Positions 1 to 5,919 of a DNA stretch of 6,978 nucleotides are shown in pieces. The notes beneath the pieces were generated by a model, which did no database searches, was not told where the DNA came from, and saw only the letters and a list, made by a program, of their open reading frames with translations. The stretch spans positions 1-6,978 of the forward strand of contig JAFRLP010000001.1 of assembly GCA_017431185.1 (NCBI GenBank), in the 5' to 3' direction. The position numbers and the translations under genes are program-made. Source of the DNA: Victivallales bacterium (GTDB lineage Bacteria > Verrucomicrobiota > Lentisphaeria > Oligosphaerales > Oligosphaeraceae). How positions within the stretch are numbered: position 1 is the stretch's first letter; the number at the start of each line of letters is the position of its first letter.

Positions 1-281
1 GCCACGCATTTGGCGCAGGAAGTGCGGGTGGCCCCCTTGATTTCCCTGCAGGTCATTGCGCCTGTGGCGGACGCGAAAGCAGCCTTGATTTGCTCATGGT
101 GCTTCTCTGGGGCAATGGCGAGTGCGGCGTGAAGGGCTCCGCAAAGTCCGTTGGGGGCACGTCCCCCTCCGCAGGCTGCCAGAGCGGGCACCAGGTCATC
201 GCGTCCTGCACCAGCGGCGACTGCCTGGGCGCAGTTATGTGTTTTGGGCACTGCTGAGAAGATTTCCTCTGCTTTGGTCAT
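1..281 (-). CDS. C_GCAxxG_C_C family cysteine-rich redox-type protein (3' end outside the window)
   Basis: Minus-strand frame opening at ATG 279-281 and still open at the window edge, so 93 residues are visible and the C-terminus is missing. The cysteine pattern matches the C_GCAxxG_C_C family: NCAQAV near residue 17, a glycine-rich stretch CGGGRAPNGLCGAL at 37-50, TCREIK at 77-82, and a CAKCV ending at 89-93. These small proteins (usually about 110-150 residues) are thought to be redox-active or metal-binding, but their reaction is not established. There is no signal peptide, so it is probably cytoplasmic. An SD-like AGGAG lies inside the last codons of gmhB, and only three bases separate the gmhB stop from this ATG, so translation is probably coupled. 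It appears to be the third gene of the PHP-gmhB operon. Family assignment is from motif recognition; any link to heptose metabolism is only positional. Confidence 0.8.
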   Translation of the reverse strand, partial: MTKAEEIFSAVPKTHNCAQAVAAGAGRDDLVPALAACGGGRAPNGLCGALHAALAIAPEKHHEQIKAAFASATGAMTCREIKGATRTSCAKCV

Positions 282-284
282 GTT

Positions 285-839
285 TCACTCCTGAACGATT
301 GAGGGGCGGCATATCAGTTGGGCCAGGAACGGGACGGCTTCCGGCAAGGTTGAGACGCAGAGGTCGGCTCCATGGTCTGCCTGACTGCTGCCGGTCAGGC
401 GGAGTTGCACGGTGGTCAGCCCGAAGCTCCGTCCCATCTGGATGTCGGCAATGCGGTCGCCAATCATGGCGGAATGCGCCACGTCGATGGCAAAGTCCCG
501 ACATGCCTGACGCAACATCCCTGTGGCGGGTTTCCGACAGTCGCAGCCATCTTCGGGACGGTGCGGGCAGAAGTAGATGGCATCCAGCTCTGCGCCTTCC
601 TGCTGGAGCATTTCACGAAGTCTGGCGTGGATTGCCTCCAATTGCGGGAGTGTAACCAGCCCGCGGCCAATCCCCGATTGGTTGGTAAGCATGATGACGC
701 GAAAACCTAATTGACGCAGTTCCTTCAGCGCAGTTCCGGCGCCAGGGGTAAGTTCAACCCCGTCAGGGGTGTTCAGGTAAGGGTGGTCATAGATAAGCGT
801 GTCATCGCGGTCTATGAAAACAAAGGGGTGCTTATCCAT
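285..839 (-). CDS. gmhB: D-glycero-D-manno-heptose-1,7-bisphosphate 7-phosphatase (HAD family)
   Basis: A 184-residue HAD-superfamily phosphatase, close to the usual GmhB length (about 190). It removes the 7-phosphate of heptose 1,7-bisphosphate in the ADP-heptose pathway for LPS inner core and acts in the cytoplasm. Visible motifs: nucleophile motif FIDRDDTL with D10 and D12; LTNQSGIGRG at 51-60; the family zinc loop CPHRPEDGCDCRKP at 91-104 (C91, H93, C99, C101, then K103); and MIGDRIADI at 125-133 supplying the magnesium-binding acids. The residue after D12 is Asp where the classical DxDGT motif has Gly. The start ATG 837-839 overlaps the end of the PHP gene by 8 bases, with an AAAGGATG SD-like element upstream inside that gene. 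A related histidinol-phosphatase role is possible, because the HisB N-terminal domain shares this fold and zinc loop, but no his genes are in view. Confidence 0.9.
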   Translation of the reverse strand: MDKHPFVFIDRDDTLIYDHPYLNTPDGVELTPGAGTALKELRQLGFRVIMLTNQSGIGRGLVTLPQLEAIHARLREMLQQEGAELDAIYFCPHRPEDGCDCRKPATGMLRQACRDFAIDVAHSAMIGDRIADIQMGRSFGLTTVQLRLTGSSQADHGADLCVSTLPEAVPFLAQLICRPSIVQE

Positions 840-1713
840 AGGCGTTCATCCTTTTGATTTCACTGGCGCGTTCCTGAAGCGGCGCCAGCAGATGCTCGGG
901 GACGAGTGGCTCCTTGGCGTTGCCTAGGCCAATGCGAATGCCCAGGTGAACCCCGCCCCCGTGGAAGTCGCTGCCGCCGCTGACCAGAAGAGAGCGCTCC
1001 TGGGCGGCGCGCAGGACATTGGCGGTCTGGGTTGGCGTGTGCTCCGGGTAGTACGCCTCCAGCGCATCCAGGCCCGCCGCGCACAGTTCGTCCAGTGTGC
1101 GGGCAAGTTTGTGCCCCCCCATGGAGGAATTGGTCATGGGATGCGCCCAGACGGTCACCGCGCCGGCGGCATGGATGGCGCGGATGGCCTCGGTTGCGGT
1201 CGCCATGCGCCTGCTGGCGTAGGCGGGTTTCCCCCGCCCCAGGTATTTGACAAATGCCTCCTGGACCGTTCGGCAGTAGCCTCGCTTCACCATGGCGAGG
1301 GCAATGTGCGGTCTGCCCAACACACAATCCTCGCCTCCGCAGGCAATGGCTTCTTCGCGGGTGACATGCTTGCCAAGTTCCCTCAGGTTGGCGAGAATCT
1401 GGTCGTTGCGTTCTTCCCGCCAGCGTCGCAGGTTGTTCAGCAGTTCTTGAAAGGCGGGAGTGCGCCAGTCCAGAAACAGCCCGACGATGTGGCACTGTTC
1501 CCCGAATGAGGTCAGGGTGGAGAGTTCCACACCTGGCACTGCCTGAAAATTCGGCAGTTGCTGGGCTGATGCAAGGAATTCCTCCACGCCATCGGTGGTG
1601 TCGTGGTCGGTAAGGGCCAGACAGGTTGTTCCCTCGCTGGCTGCCAATCGGGGAAGGGCGCAAGGCGATACCGCGCCGTCCGAGGCAGTGCTATGGCAAT
1701 GCAAGTCTATCAT
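832..1713 (-). CDS. PHP-domain phosphoesterase (3',5'-nucleoside bisphosphate phosphatase / RNase AM type)
   Basis: A 293-residue PHP-domain metallophosphoesterase of the YciV/TrpH group. Characterised relatives hydrolyse 3',5'-nucleoside bisphosphates or act as a 5'-3' exoribonuclease on short RNA (RNase AM of E. coli). Metal ligands are in the expected order: HCH at 5-7, D12, TDHDT at 35-39, E63, H75, GRPH at 133-136, AHP at 190-192 and GSDFHG at 247-252, consistent with a trinuclear site. I chose ATG 1711-1713 because the PHP domain begins at once (MIDLHCHS). The in-frame ATG at 1777-1779 would add 22 unconserved residues and lies upstream of the best promoter. No clear SD precedes the chosen start, so a short leader or near-leaderless mRNA is likely. 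It is first in the operon and its stop overlaps the gmhB start. The exact substrate cannot be read from sequence. Confidence 0.88.
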   Translation of the reverse strand: MIDLHCHSTASDGAVSPCALPRLAASEGTTCLALTDHDTTDGVEEFLASAQQLPNFQAVPGVELSTLTSFGEQCHIVGLFLDWRTPAFQELLNNLRRWREERNDQILANLRELGKHVTREEAIACGGEDCVLGRPHIALAMVKRGYCRTVQEAFVKYLGRGKPAYASRRMATATEAIRAIHAAGAVTVWAHPMTNSSMGGHKLARTLDELCAAGLDALEAYYPEHTPTQTANVLRAAQERSLLVSGGSDFHGGGVHLGIRIGLGNAKEPLVPEHLLAPLQERASEIKRMNAYG

Positions 1714-1738
1714 AGGTGGAGAAGTTGTGTGACAAGAC

Positions 1739-1767
1739 AATATAATCTTCGGAAAGGGGTTCTGCAA
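1739..1767 (-). promoter_or_regulatory. Sigma70-type promoter for the PHP-gmhB operon
   Basis: On the minus strand TTGCAG (1762-1767) and TATATT (1739-1744) are separated by exactly 17 bases. Transcription would begin near 1731-1733, leaving only about 20 untranslated bases before ATG 1713. This supports the internal start of the PHP gene over the ATG at 1779. Prediction from consensus only. Confidence 0.6.
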
Positions 1768-1871
1768 GTTTTCGCCCATGAATGGATTTTGATTTTCTGA
1801 TGGGTGTGGGCGTTCTGCTTGAAAATCTGGAAGAATGACATACAGTAACTATTCTGAATCCCATTTTTGTC

Positions 1872-1898
1872 CACAAAACACACAAAATGCACAGAAGA
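1872..1898. repeat. Three tandem copies of a degenerate 9-bp repeat
   Basis: CACAAAACA, CACAAAATG and CACAGAAGA follow one another without gaps. Each begins CACA and has A at positions 6 and 7. Function unknown; it may be a remnant of a longer simple repeat. Confidence 0.5.
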
Positions 1899-1926
1899 GA
1901 TTTTGTCAAAGGTCCTTACGGACCGT

Positions 1927-1987
1927 GATGGTTTGAGTTTTTCCCCGGGGACAAGCTCGCTTGTCCCCGGGGAAAAACAAGACCATC
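1927..1987. repeat. Perfect 20-bp inverted repeat with 2-base loop and outer 6-bp arm pair
   Basis: Arms 1937-1956 and 1959-1978 are perfect reverse complements, separated only by TC. An outer pair GATGGT (1927-1932) and ACCATC (1982-1987) extends the structure past a short internal loop. The arm core is TTTTTCCCCGGGGACAAGC. On both strands the T-run lies before the stem and the A-run after it, the opposite of an intrinsic terminator. Cruciform extrusion, protein binding or a dispersed palindromic repeat is more likely. Because the arms are nearly contiguous, the same structure forms on either strand. Confidence 0.8.
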
Positions 1988-2062
1988 AGCGCTGCGCAAG
2001 CGCTTTTGGCAAAATCTCACAAACGCCGACAACATCAGAACCCTGGGTACACTCTCCTCTCC

Positions 2063-2158
2063 CAAACTCCAGAACTCCCAGTGGCGAAAGCAACAGTGAA
2101 TTGCTTTCGCCGCGTGGAGTTCCGGAGCATTGGAGTTCAAGGCAGCAGACGCCAGAAC
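2063..2158 (+). repeat. Long hairpin repeat, copy 1 (upstream of the restriction-modification gene)
   Basis: The inner stem is perfect: GGCGAAAGCAA (2083-2093) pairs with TTGCTTTCGCC (2101-2111) around a 7-base loop. Outer arms GAACTCC (2072-2078) and GGAGTTC (2116-2122) pair, with further ACTCC/GGAGT material outside. It belongs to the same family as the units at 5005-5284. The terminal inner base pair is G-C here and A-T in those units, so both sides changed together. The right border continues past the hairpin as far as GCCAGAAC, as it does in the copy at the window end. Confidence 0.85.
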
Positions 2159-2175
2159 CTTTCTCTCCCCACCTC

Positions 2176-2203
2176 TTGAACAGTTACGACATACATTTAT
2201 AAT
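2176..2203 (+). promoter_or_regulatory. Sigma70-type promoter for the MmeI-like gene
   Basis: TTGAAC (2176-2181) and a perfect TATAAT (2198-2203) are separated by 16 bases. Predicted initiation is near 2210, about 24 bases before the ATG at 2234. The promoter starts 18 bases after the right border of hairpin copy 1, so the repeat is probably not part of the transcript. Confidence 0.65.
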
Positions 2204-2233
2204 CTACCCAAGACAACCATTCGAATTTTGCAC

Positions 2234-4981
2234 ATGACGGAAAAGGAACAACGACAGGCCGCAAGGCAGTTCGCCGCTGACTGGGCGAAGCGAGGCAACG
2301 AGAAGGGAGACACTCAGGCGTTCTGGCTTGCCCTGCTGCAAAAGGTCTATGGCGCGGATGACCCGAACTCCGCCGTGCTCTTCGAGCGCAAAGTGCAGAT
2401 TGACGGGACTGCGCATTGGATTGACGCCTACCTGCCTGGCGTGCGTGTTCTCGTCGAGCAGAAGGACTCCGGCGTGAGGCTGGAGGCCAGCCGGCGCACG
2501 GGTGCGCCGCCGAAGCTCACGCCCTACGGCCAGGCCAAGCGGTACGACGACAATCTTCCCTTGAGCGAGAAGGCGCGTTGGGTCATCGTCTGCAATTTCC
2601 GGCGTTTCCTGGTCTATGACATGGAGCGCCCTGACCAGCCGCCGTCTGATGTCTCCTTGGAGAGCCTTGCGAAAGATCCCCGTCTGCTGGATTTCCTGGT
2701 TGACGGGAAATCGAGCGGTCCGTCCGACCATGGTCCCCTTTCGCTGAAAGCGGGCGAATTGGTGGGTGTGCTCTACGATGAACTGCTCAAGAGTTACGGC
2801 AACTCCGAACCGAATACCTTACAGCACCTCAACATGCTCATTGTGCGTCTCGTGTTCTGTCTCTACGCCGAGGACTCGGGACTGTTCGGACGAAGGAACG
2901 CCTTTCGTTCCTACCTGTCGCACTATCCGCCGGAGGACCTCCGCAACGCCCTCCAGCGGCTCTTCGAGGTGCTGGACACCCCTCCTGACCGGCGCGACCC
3001 CTATCTGGAGGAGTCGCTGGCCGCCTTCCCCTACGTCAACGGCGGGCTGTTTGCGAGACGCGACGCGCTCATCCCGCCGTTCAGCGAGACGCTCAAGGAA
3101 CTGCTGGAGCGGAGGGCCAGCGCCGACCTGGACTGGTCAACGATCAGCCCCGCCATCTTCGGCGCGGTCTTCGAGTCCACGCTCAACCCCGAGTCGCGCC
3201 GTTCAGGCGGGATGCACTACACCAGCCTGGAGAACATCCACAAGGTCATCGACCCGCTGTTCCTGGACGGGCTGCGGGAGGAGCTGCGGCAGGCCCGCAC
3301 CCTGCCCCACGGCAGGAGGCGCGAGTCGCGCCTGAGGCAGTTCCAGGCGAAGCTGGCCTCGCTGGTCTTCCTGGACCCCGCGTGCGGCTCGGGGAATTTC
3401 CTCACGGAGAGCTACATCGCCCTCCGCGAACTTGAGAACGAGGTTCTTGCAGAGCTCTTCGCGGGGCAGCCAGAAATCAACCTGGGCGACGTCATCAGGG
3501 TCTCCATTGACCAGTTCCGGGGAATCGAAATCAACGACTTCGCGGTCTCCGTCGCCGGCACGGCCCTGTGGATTGCCGAGTCCCAGATGTTCCGCAAGGC
3601 TGAGGACCTGCTCATGGGAAATGGGAATTTCCTCCCCCTGAAAAAGTGCTCTGGCATCGTGGAGGGCAACGCCCTGCGAATGGATTGGCGGCCTTTCCTG
3701 GATGCTCCTGCGGGCGGCCAGGCGTTCATCCTGGGCAACCCGCCCTTCGTCGGAGCGAGGATGATGACGCCAGAGCAGAAGAATGACCTGCTGGCGGTCT
3801 TCGGCCCGAAATGGCGGAACCTGGGCAATCTGGACTATGTGTGCGGGTGGCACCGCAAGGCTGCGGGGCTGATGCGGGGGACGGGAGTCCGCGCCGCATT
3901 TGTCTCCACCAACTCGATCTGCCAGGGGGGCCAGGTGGCAGACCTGTGGCAGGGGCTCATTCTGCAGTTCGGAGTCCACCTGGACTTCGCGCACCGCACG
4001 TTCTGCTGGGACAGCGAGAGCAAGGGCAAGGCGCACGTCCACTGTGTGATCGTCGGGTTCAGTTGCGCACCGACCCCAGTGCCGCCCTTCGTGTTCGACG
4101 GCGGGAGGCGCATACCCTGCACCCATCTCAATCCATACCTCATCGATGCGCCTGACGTGTTCATCGCCTCCCGCCAGCGCCCGCGCTGCGACGTGCCCGA
4201 AATCGGCATCGGCAACAAGCCCATCGACGGCGGTTTCTACCTCTTCACGGAGTCAGAGAAGGCGGAGTTCCTCAAACGGGAGCCGACGGCGGAGCGTTTT
4301 TTCCGCCCCTGGTACGGGGCGGAGGAGTTCCTCAACCGCACACCAAGGTGGTGCCTCTGGCTGGGCGACTGCGCGCCTGACGAACTGCGCTCCATGCCGC
4401 TCTGCTATGAGCGCGTCAGAAAAGTCCGCGAATACCGACTCGCCAGCCCAAGCGGGGGGACACGGAGACTCGCCGACCGCCCCACCCGGTTCCATGTCGA
4501 GAACATGCCCAGGGGGAACTACATCGTCATCCCCGAGGTTTCCTCCGAACGGCGGGAATACATTCCGATTGGCTTCATGGGCCCCGAATGCCTGTGCAGC
4601 AATCTTGTCCGAATCATTCCTGACGCGACGCTATACCATTTCGGCGTGCTGACGAGCAGCGTCCACAACGCCTGGACGCGGGCCGTCTGCGGCAGGCTGG
4701 AGATGCGCTACCGCTACTCGAAGGACATCGTCTATAACAACTTCCCGTGGCCTGAGGTGGGGGAGGCGCGGCGCGAGGCCATTGCGGAGACCGCCCAGGG
4801 CGTCCTCGACGCACGTGCCCAGTGCCCCGGCGCCTCGCTGGCGGACTTGTACGACCCCGTGACCATGCCCCTGGCGTTGCGGCAGGCACACCACCGCAAC
4901 GACCACGCCGTGCTGGCGGCCTACGGCTTCCAGCCCTCCTTGACCGAGGCGCAAATCGTCGCCGAACTGTTCAGGATGTAG
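2234..4981 (+). CDS. MmeI-like Type IIL restriction-modification enzyme (single chain)
   Basis: A 915-residue fusion of endonuclease, DNA adenine methyltransferase and specificity domain, close to the length of MmeI (about 919). Such enzymes bind an asymmetric site, methylate one strand and cut about 20 bases away. Numbering is from ATG 2234: nuclease domain about 1-155 with D64 and E75-Q-K77 (a D-x10-ExK site); helical connector about 165-320; methyltransferase about 324-620 with GMHYTS at 326-331, motif I DPACGSGNF at 381-389 and motif IV NPPF at 502-505 (gamma-class N6-adenine type); target-recognition domain about 620-840 ending in YRYSKDIVYNNFPWP; then a C-terminal helical part. All catalytic motifs are intact, so it should be active. 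An in-frame TTG lies two codons upstream at 2228, and neither start has an SD. High GC (around 60%) with no frameshift. Flanking same-orientation repeats suggest horizontal acquisition. Confidence 0.93.
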   Translation: MTEKEQRQAARQFAADWAKRGNEKGDTQAFWLALLQKVYGADDPNSAVLFERKVQIDGTAHWIDAYLPGVRVLVEQKDSGVRLEASRRTGAPPKLTPYGQAKRYDDNLPLSEKARWVIVCNFRRFLVYDMERPDQPPSDVSLESLAKDPRLLDFLVDGKSSGPSDHGPLSLKAGELVGVLYDELLKSYGNSEPNTLQHLNMLIVRLVFCLYAEDSGLFGRRNAFRSYLSHYPPEDLRNALQRLFEVLDTPPDRRDPYLEESLAAFPYVNGGLFARRDALIPPFSETLKELLERRASADLDWSTISPAIFGAVFESTLNPESRRSGGMHYTSLENIHKVIDPLFLDGLREELRQARTLPHGRRRESRLRQFQAKLASLVFLDPACGSGNFLTESYIALRELENEVLAELFAGQPEINLGDVIRVSIDQFRGIEINDFAVSVAGTALWIAESQMFRKAEDLLMGNGNFLPLKKCSGIVEGNALRMDWRPFLDAPAGGQAFILGNPPFVGARMMTPEQKNDLLAVFGPKWRNLGNLDYVCGWHRKAAGLMRGTGVRAAFVSTNSICQGGQVADLWQGLILQFGVHLDFAHRTFCWDSESKGKAHVHCVIVGFSCAPTPVPPFVFDGGRRIPCTHLNPYLIDAPDVFIASRQRPRCDVPEIGIGNKPIDGGFYLFTESEKAEFLKREPTAERFFRPWYGAEEFLNRTPRWCLWLGDCAPDELRSMPLCYERVRKVREYRLASPSGGTRRLADRPTRFHVENMPRGNYIVIPEVSSERREYIPIGFMGPECLCSNLVRIIPDATLYHFGVLTSSVHNAWTRAVCGRLEMRYRYSKDIVYNNFPWPEVGEARREAIAETAQGVLDARAQCPGASLADLYDPVTMPLALRQAHHRNDHAVLAAYGFQPSLTEAQIVAELFRM

Positions 4982-4990
4982 CAAGCCCGT

Positions 4991-5099
4991 CCCTGCCTTG
5001 AACTCCCGAACTCCGAAACTCCCAGTAGCGGAAGCAATGCACAGTTGCTTTCGCTGCGTGGAGTTTTGGAGCATTGGAGTTTGGCTCCTCCTACTTTCT
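4991..5099 (+). repeat. Hairpin repeat array, left border and unit 1
   Basis: Begins 10 bases after the restriction-modification stop. The left border CTGCCTTGAACTCC (4993-5006) is the reverse complement of the kind of right border seen in copy 1 (GGAGTTCAAGGCAG), so the whole array has inverted-repeat ends. In unit 1 (5005-5099) AGCGGAAGCAA (5027-5037) pairs with TTGCTTTCGCT (5045-5055) around the loop TGCACAG, with one G-T wobble. CTCCGAAACTCC and GGAGTTTTGGAG form the outer stem. A linker TTTGGCTCCTCCTACTTTCT leads to the next unit. Confidence 0.88.
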
Positions 5100-5194
5100 C
5101 CCGAACTCCGAAACTCCCAGTAGCGGAAGCAATGCACAGTTGCTCTCGCTGCGTGGAGTTTTGGAGTATTGGAGTTTGGCTCCTCCTACTTTCT
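5100..5194 (+). repeat. Hairpin repeat array, unit 2 (95 bp)
   Basis: An exact 95-base-period copy of unit 1 with only two visible substitutions: TTGCTCTCGCT for TTGCTTTCGCT, which puts an A-C mismatch in the inner stem, and GGAGTATTGG for GGAGCATTGG. Such close identity next to unit 1 points to recent tandem duplication. Confidence 0.9.
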
Positions 5195-5284
5195 CCCGAA
5201 CTCCGAAACTCCCAGTAGCGGAAGCAATGCACAGTTGCTTTCGCTGCGTGGAGTTTCGGAGCATTGGAGTTCAAGACGGCAGTC
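5195..5284 (+). repeat. Hairpin repeat array, unit 3 and right border
   Basis: Third unit at the same 95-base offset. Its outer arm GGAGTTTCGGAG is a perfect complement of CTCCGAAACTCC, where units 1 and 2 have a wobble. In place of the inter-unit linker it ends GGAGTTCAAGACGGCAG, the same border sequence found at the window end and, with small changes, in copy 1. This marks the true right end of the element. Confidence 0.88.
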
Positions 5285-5452
5285 AGGATGCAGCAAGACA
5301 ACGGCCTTGAAAGACCTTCTCACAGCCAATCTGGCGAATGCGATTGCGTCCCATCGTGTAGGGCGGTTCACAAGGCCGAGACGGACTTTCTGTCCATCAT
5401 TTGCACAGGTGGAGGCTTTACGGAAAAAAACAAAAAAATACGTATCTGGCGT
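5285..5452. other. Intergenic stretch without recognisable gene
   Basis: No supported coding region on either strand. The only structures seen are an 8-bp inverted repeat, CGGCCTTG (5302-5309) with CAAGGCCG (5371-5378), and two A-tracts at 5424-5438 just upstream of the next promoter, which could act as an UP-like element. Confidence 0.5.
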
Positions 5453-5481
5453 TTGACAGTTCCTGGATGACCGTATATAGT
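5453..5481 (+). promoter_or_regulatory. Near-consensus sigma70 promoter
   Basis: A perfect -35 TTGACA (5453-5458), a 17-base spacer and -10 TATAGT (5476-5481, one mismatch). A-tracts lie 15-30 bases upstream. Predicted initiation is near 5488. The next credible start codon downstream is at 5920, so either the toxin-like gene has a leader of about 430 bases or this promoter makes a non-coding RNA ending near 5780. Confidence 0.7.
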
Positions 5482-5673
5482 GTTAGACGGTATCTTTTGA
5501 CTGCCCATTTTTCGTCTATTCGCCCGTACAGTGCCTATGCCCCGAATGTGCCAGAAAGGCCGAACACTGGCAAGGGCGGTGTCGCTGGCGGAGGAGGATG
5601 TTTTTTGCCATTACCAGTACATCATACTTTAGAAGAGGACACCCACATCATGCCAGCACTTTGACCATGACAC

Positions 5674-5711
5674 AAAAAGGCCCGGCGATTGCGCCAACAA
5701 TCGCCGGGCTT
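5674..5711 (-). terminator. Intrinsic terminator, minus strand
   Basis: The perfect 12-bp stem GCCCGGCGATTG (5680-5691) and CAATCGCCGGGC (5698-5709) has a 6-base loop. Read on the minus strand it is followed by C and then TTTTT (5678-5674), the classic rho-independent form. On the plus strand only TT follows. No minus-strand protein gene ends here, so the terminated transcript is unknown and may be a small RNA starting near 5780-5810. Confidence 0.75.
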
Positions 5712-5730
5712 CGCAGCAACACGCACCGCC

Positions 5731-5776
5731 GCGCGTACATTGCCCCCCTTGTCCAGGGGTTAATAATGTACTGCGC
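5731..5776. repeat. Strong hairpin next to the terminator
   Basis: GCGC (5731-5734) and GTACATT (5735-5741) pair with AATGTAC (5765-5771) and GCGC (5773-5776), with one bulged base. Inside an internal loop CCCC (5745-5748) pairs with GGGG (5756-5759). It could be part of a small RNA on either strand. On the plus strand CTTTTC follows, which could give weak termination. Confidence 0.6.
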
Positions 5777-5804
5777 CTTTTCAGTTTTGCCAGTCCACCG
5801 TCTC

Positions 5805-5832
5805 AAAAAACATTTGAAAAAAAACATTTGAA
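5805..5832. repeat. Perfect tandem 14-bp repeat in A-rich DNA
   Basis: AAAAAACATTTGAA occurs twice without interruption, within A-rich DNA at 5805-5866. It lies about 90 bases upstream of the toxin-like gene and may serve as a regulator site or curved DNA. A weak -10-like TATGAT (5873-5878) follows but has no matching -35. Confidence 0.55.
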
Positions 5833-5908
5833 CACGGCAAAAAAGAGTAAAACAAAAAAAGGAAAAAGTCATTATGATCTGCTCTCTGACAAAAAGTGCA
5901 GTTTCAAC

Positions 5909-5913
5909 GGAGG
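5909..5913 (+). promoter_or_regulatory. Ribosome binding site that sets a TTG start
   Basis: GGAGG sits 6 bases before TTG 5920. The upstream in-frame GTG (5896) would place this SD inside the gene, and the downstream ATG (5938) has no SD, so TTG 5920 is the preferred start. Confidence 0.6.
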
Positions 5914-5919
5914 CCATAC

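Larger units (their letters stand above)
1780..2175. other. Repeat-rich intergenic region between divergent transcription units
   Basis: No convincing gene here. The open frames consist of translated repeats and lack start signals. From left to right it holds a 9-bp triplet repeat (1872-1898), a small hairpin GGTCC-TTAC-GGACC (1911-1924), a long perfect palindrome (1927-1987), a small hairpin made of two AGCGCT copies around a 5-base loop (1988-2004, followed by three further T residues), and the first copy of the large hairpin repeat (2063-2158). It separates the minus-strand PHP operon from the plus-strand restriction-modification gene. Confidence 0.7.
5488..5781 (+). ncRNA. Possible structured RNA or long leader from the 5453 promoter
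   Basis: This is the stretch a plus-strand transcript would cover before the A-rich DNA. It contains TGCCAG/CTGGCA (5550-5555 and 5568-5573), the overlapping alternative ACACTG/CGGTGT pair, then two strong hairpins at 5680-5709 and 5731-5776, the second followed by CTTTTC. Open frames here (for example the one starting at 5598) run through both hairpins and match no family I know. It fits no 6S, SRP, RNase P or tmRNA pattern I recognise. It could be a small RNA or the regulatory leader of the toxin-like gene. Confidence 0.35.

Noticed and set aside
946..1509. 187-codon plus-strand frame opposite the PHP gene
   Set aside because: Antisense shadow in high-GC coding DNA; the minus-strand PHP motifs are complete in this interval.
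1714..1779. 22-codon N-terminal extension of the PHP protein from ATG 1779
   Set aside because: The PHP motif starts right after M23, the extension shows no conserved feature, and the promoter at 1739-1767 would exclude this ATG from the transcript.
1867..2202. Open frames of 70-110 codons in the intergenic region before the restriction-modification gene
   Set aside because: They translate the palindrome and the hairpin repeat, have no SD, and give protein-like strings that recur in the repeat array frames.
3203..4126. 307-codon minus-strand frame inside the restriction-modification gene
   Set aside because: High-GC shadow of the plus-strand gene, whose catalytic motifs are intact; no family features of its own.
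4991..5284. CRISPR array
   Set aside because: Repeat plus linker is uniform over 95 bases; there are no variable spacers and no cas genes.
2063..5284. Integron attC sites
   Set aside because: The oriented hairpins between genes invite the idea, but the GTTRRRY/RYYYAAC core sites are not found at the arm ends, and no integron integrase is present.
4631..5310. Several open frames on both strands across the hairpin array
   Set aside because: Their products are internal repeats of the same 95-bp unit read in different frames, which is an artefact of repeat DNA without stops.
5598..5831. 77-codon plus-strand frame with GGAGGAGG directly before its ATG
   Set aside because: It runs through the terminator hairpin, the second hairpin and the A-tracts. 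The SD abuts the start codon, and the product resembles no family.
5648..5917. 89-codon minus-strand frame over the A-rich region
   Set aside because: Its phenylalanine-rich string comes from T-tracts, and it reads through the intrinsic terminator.
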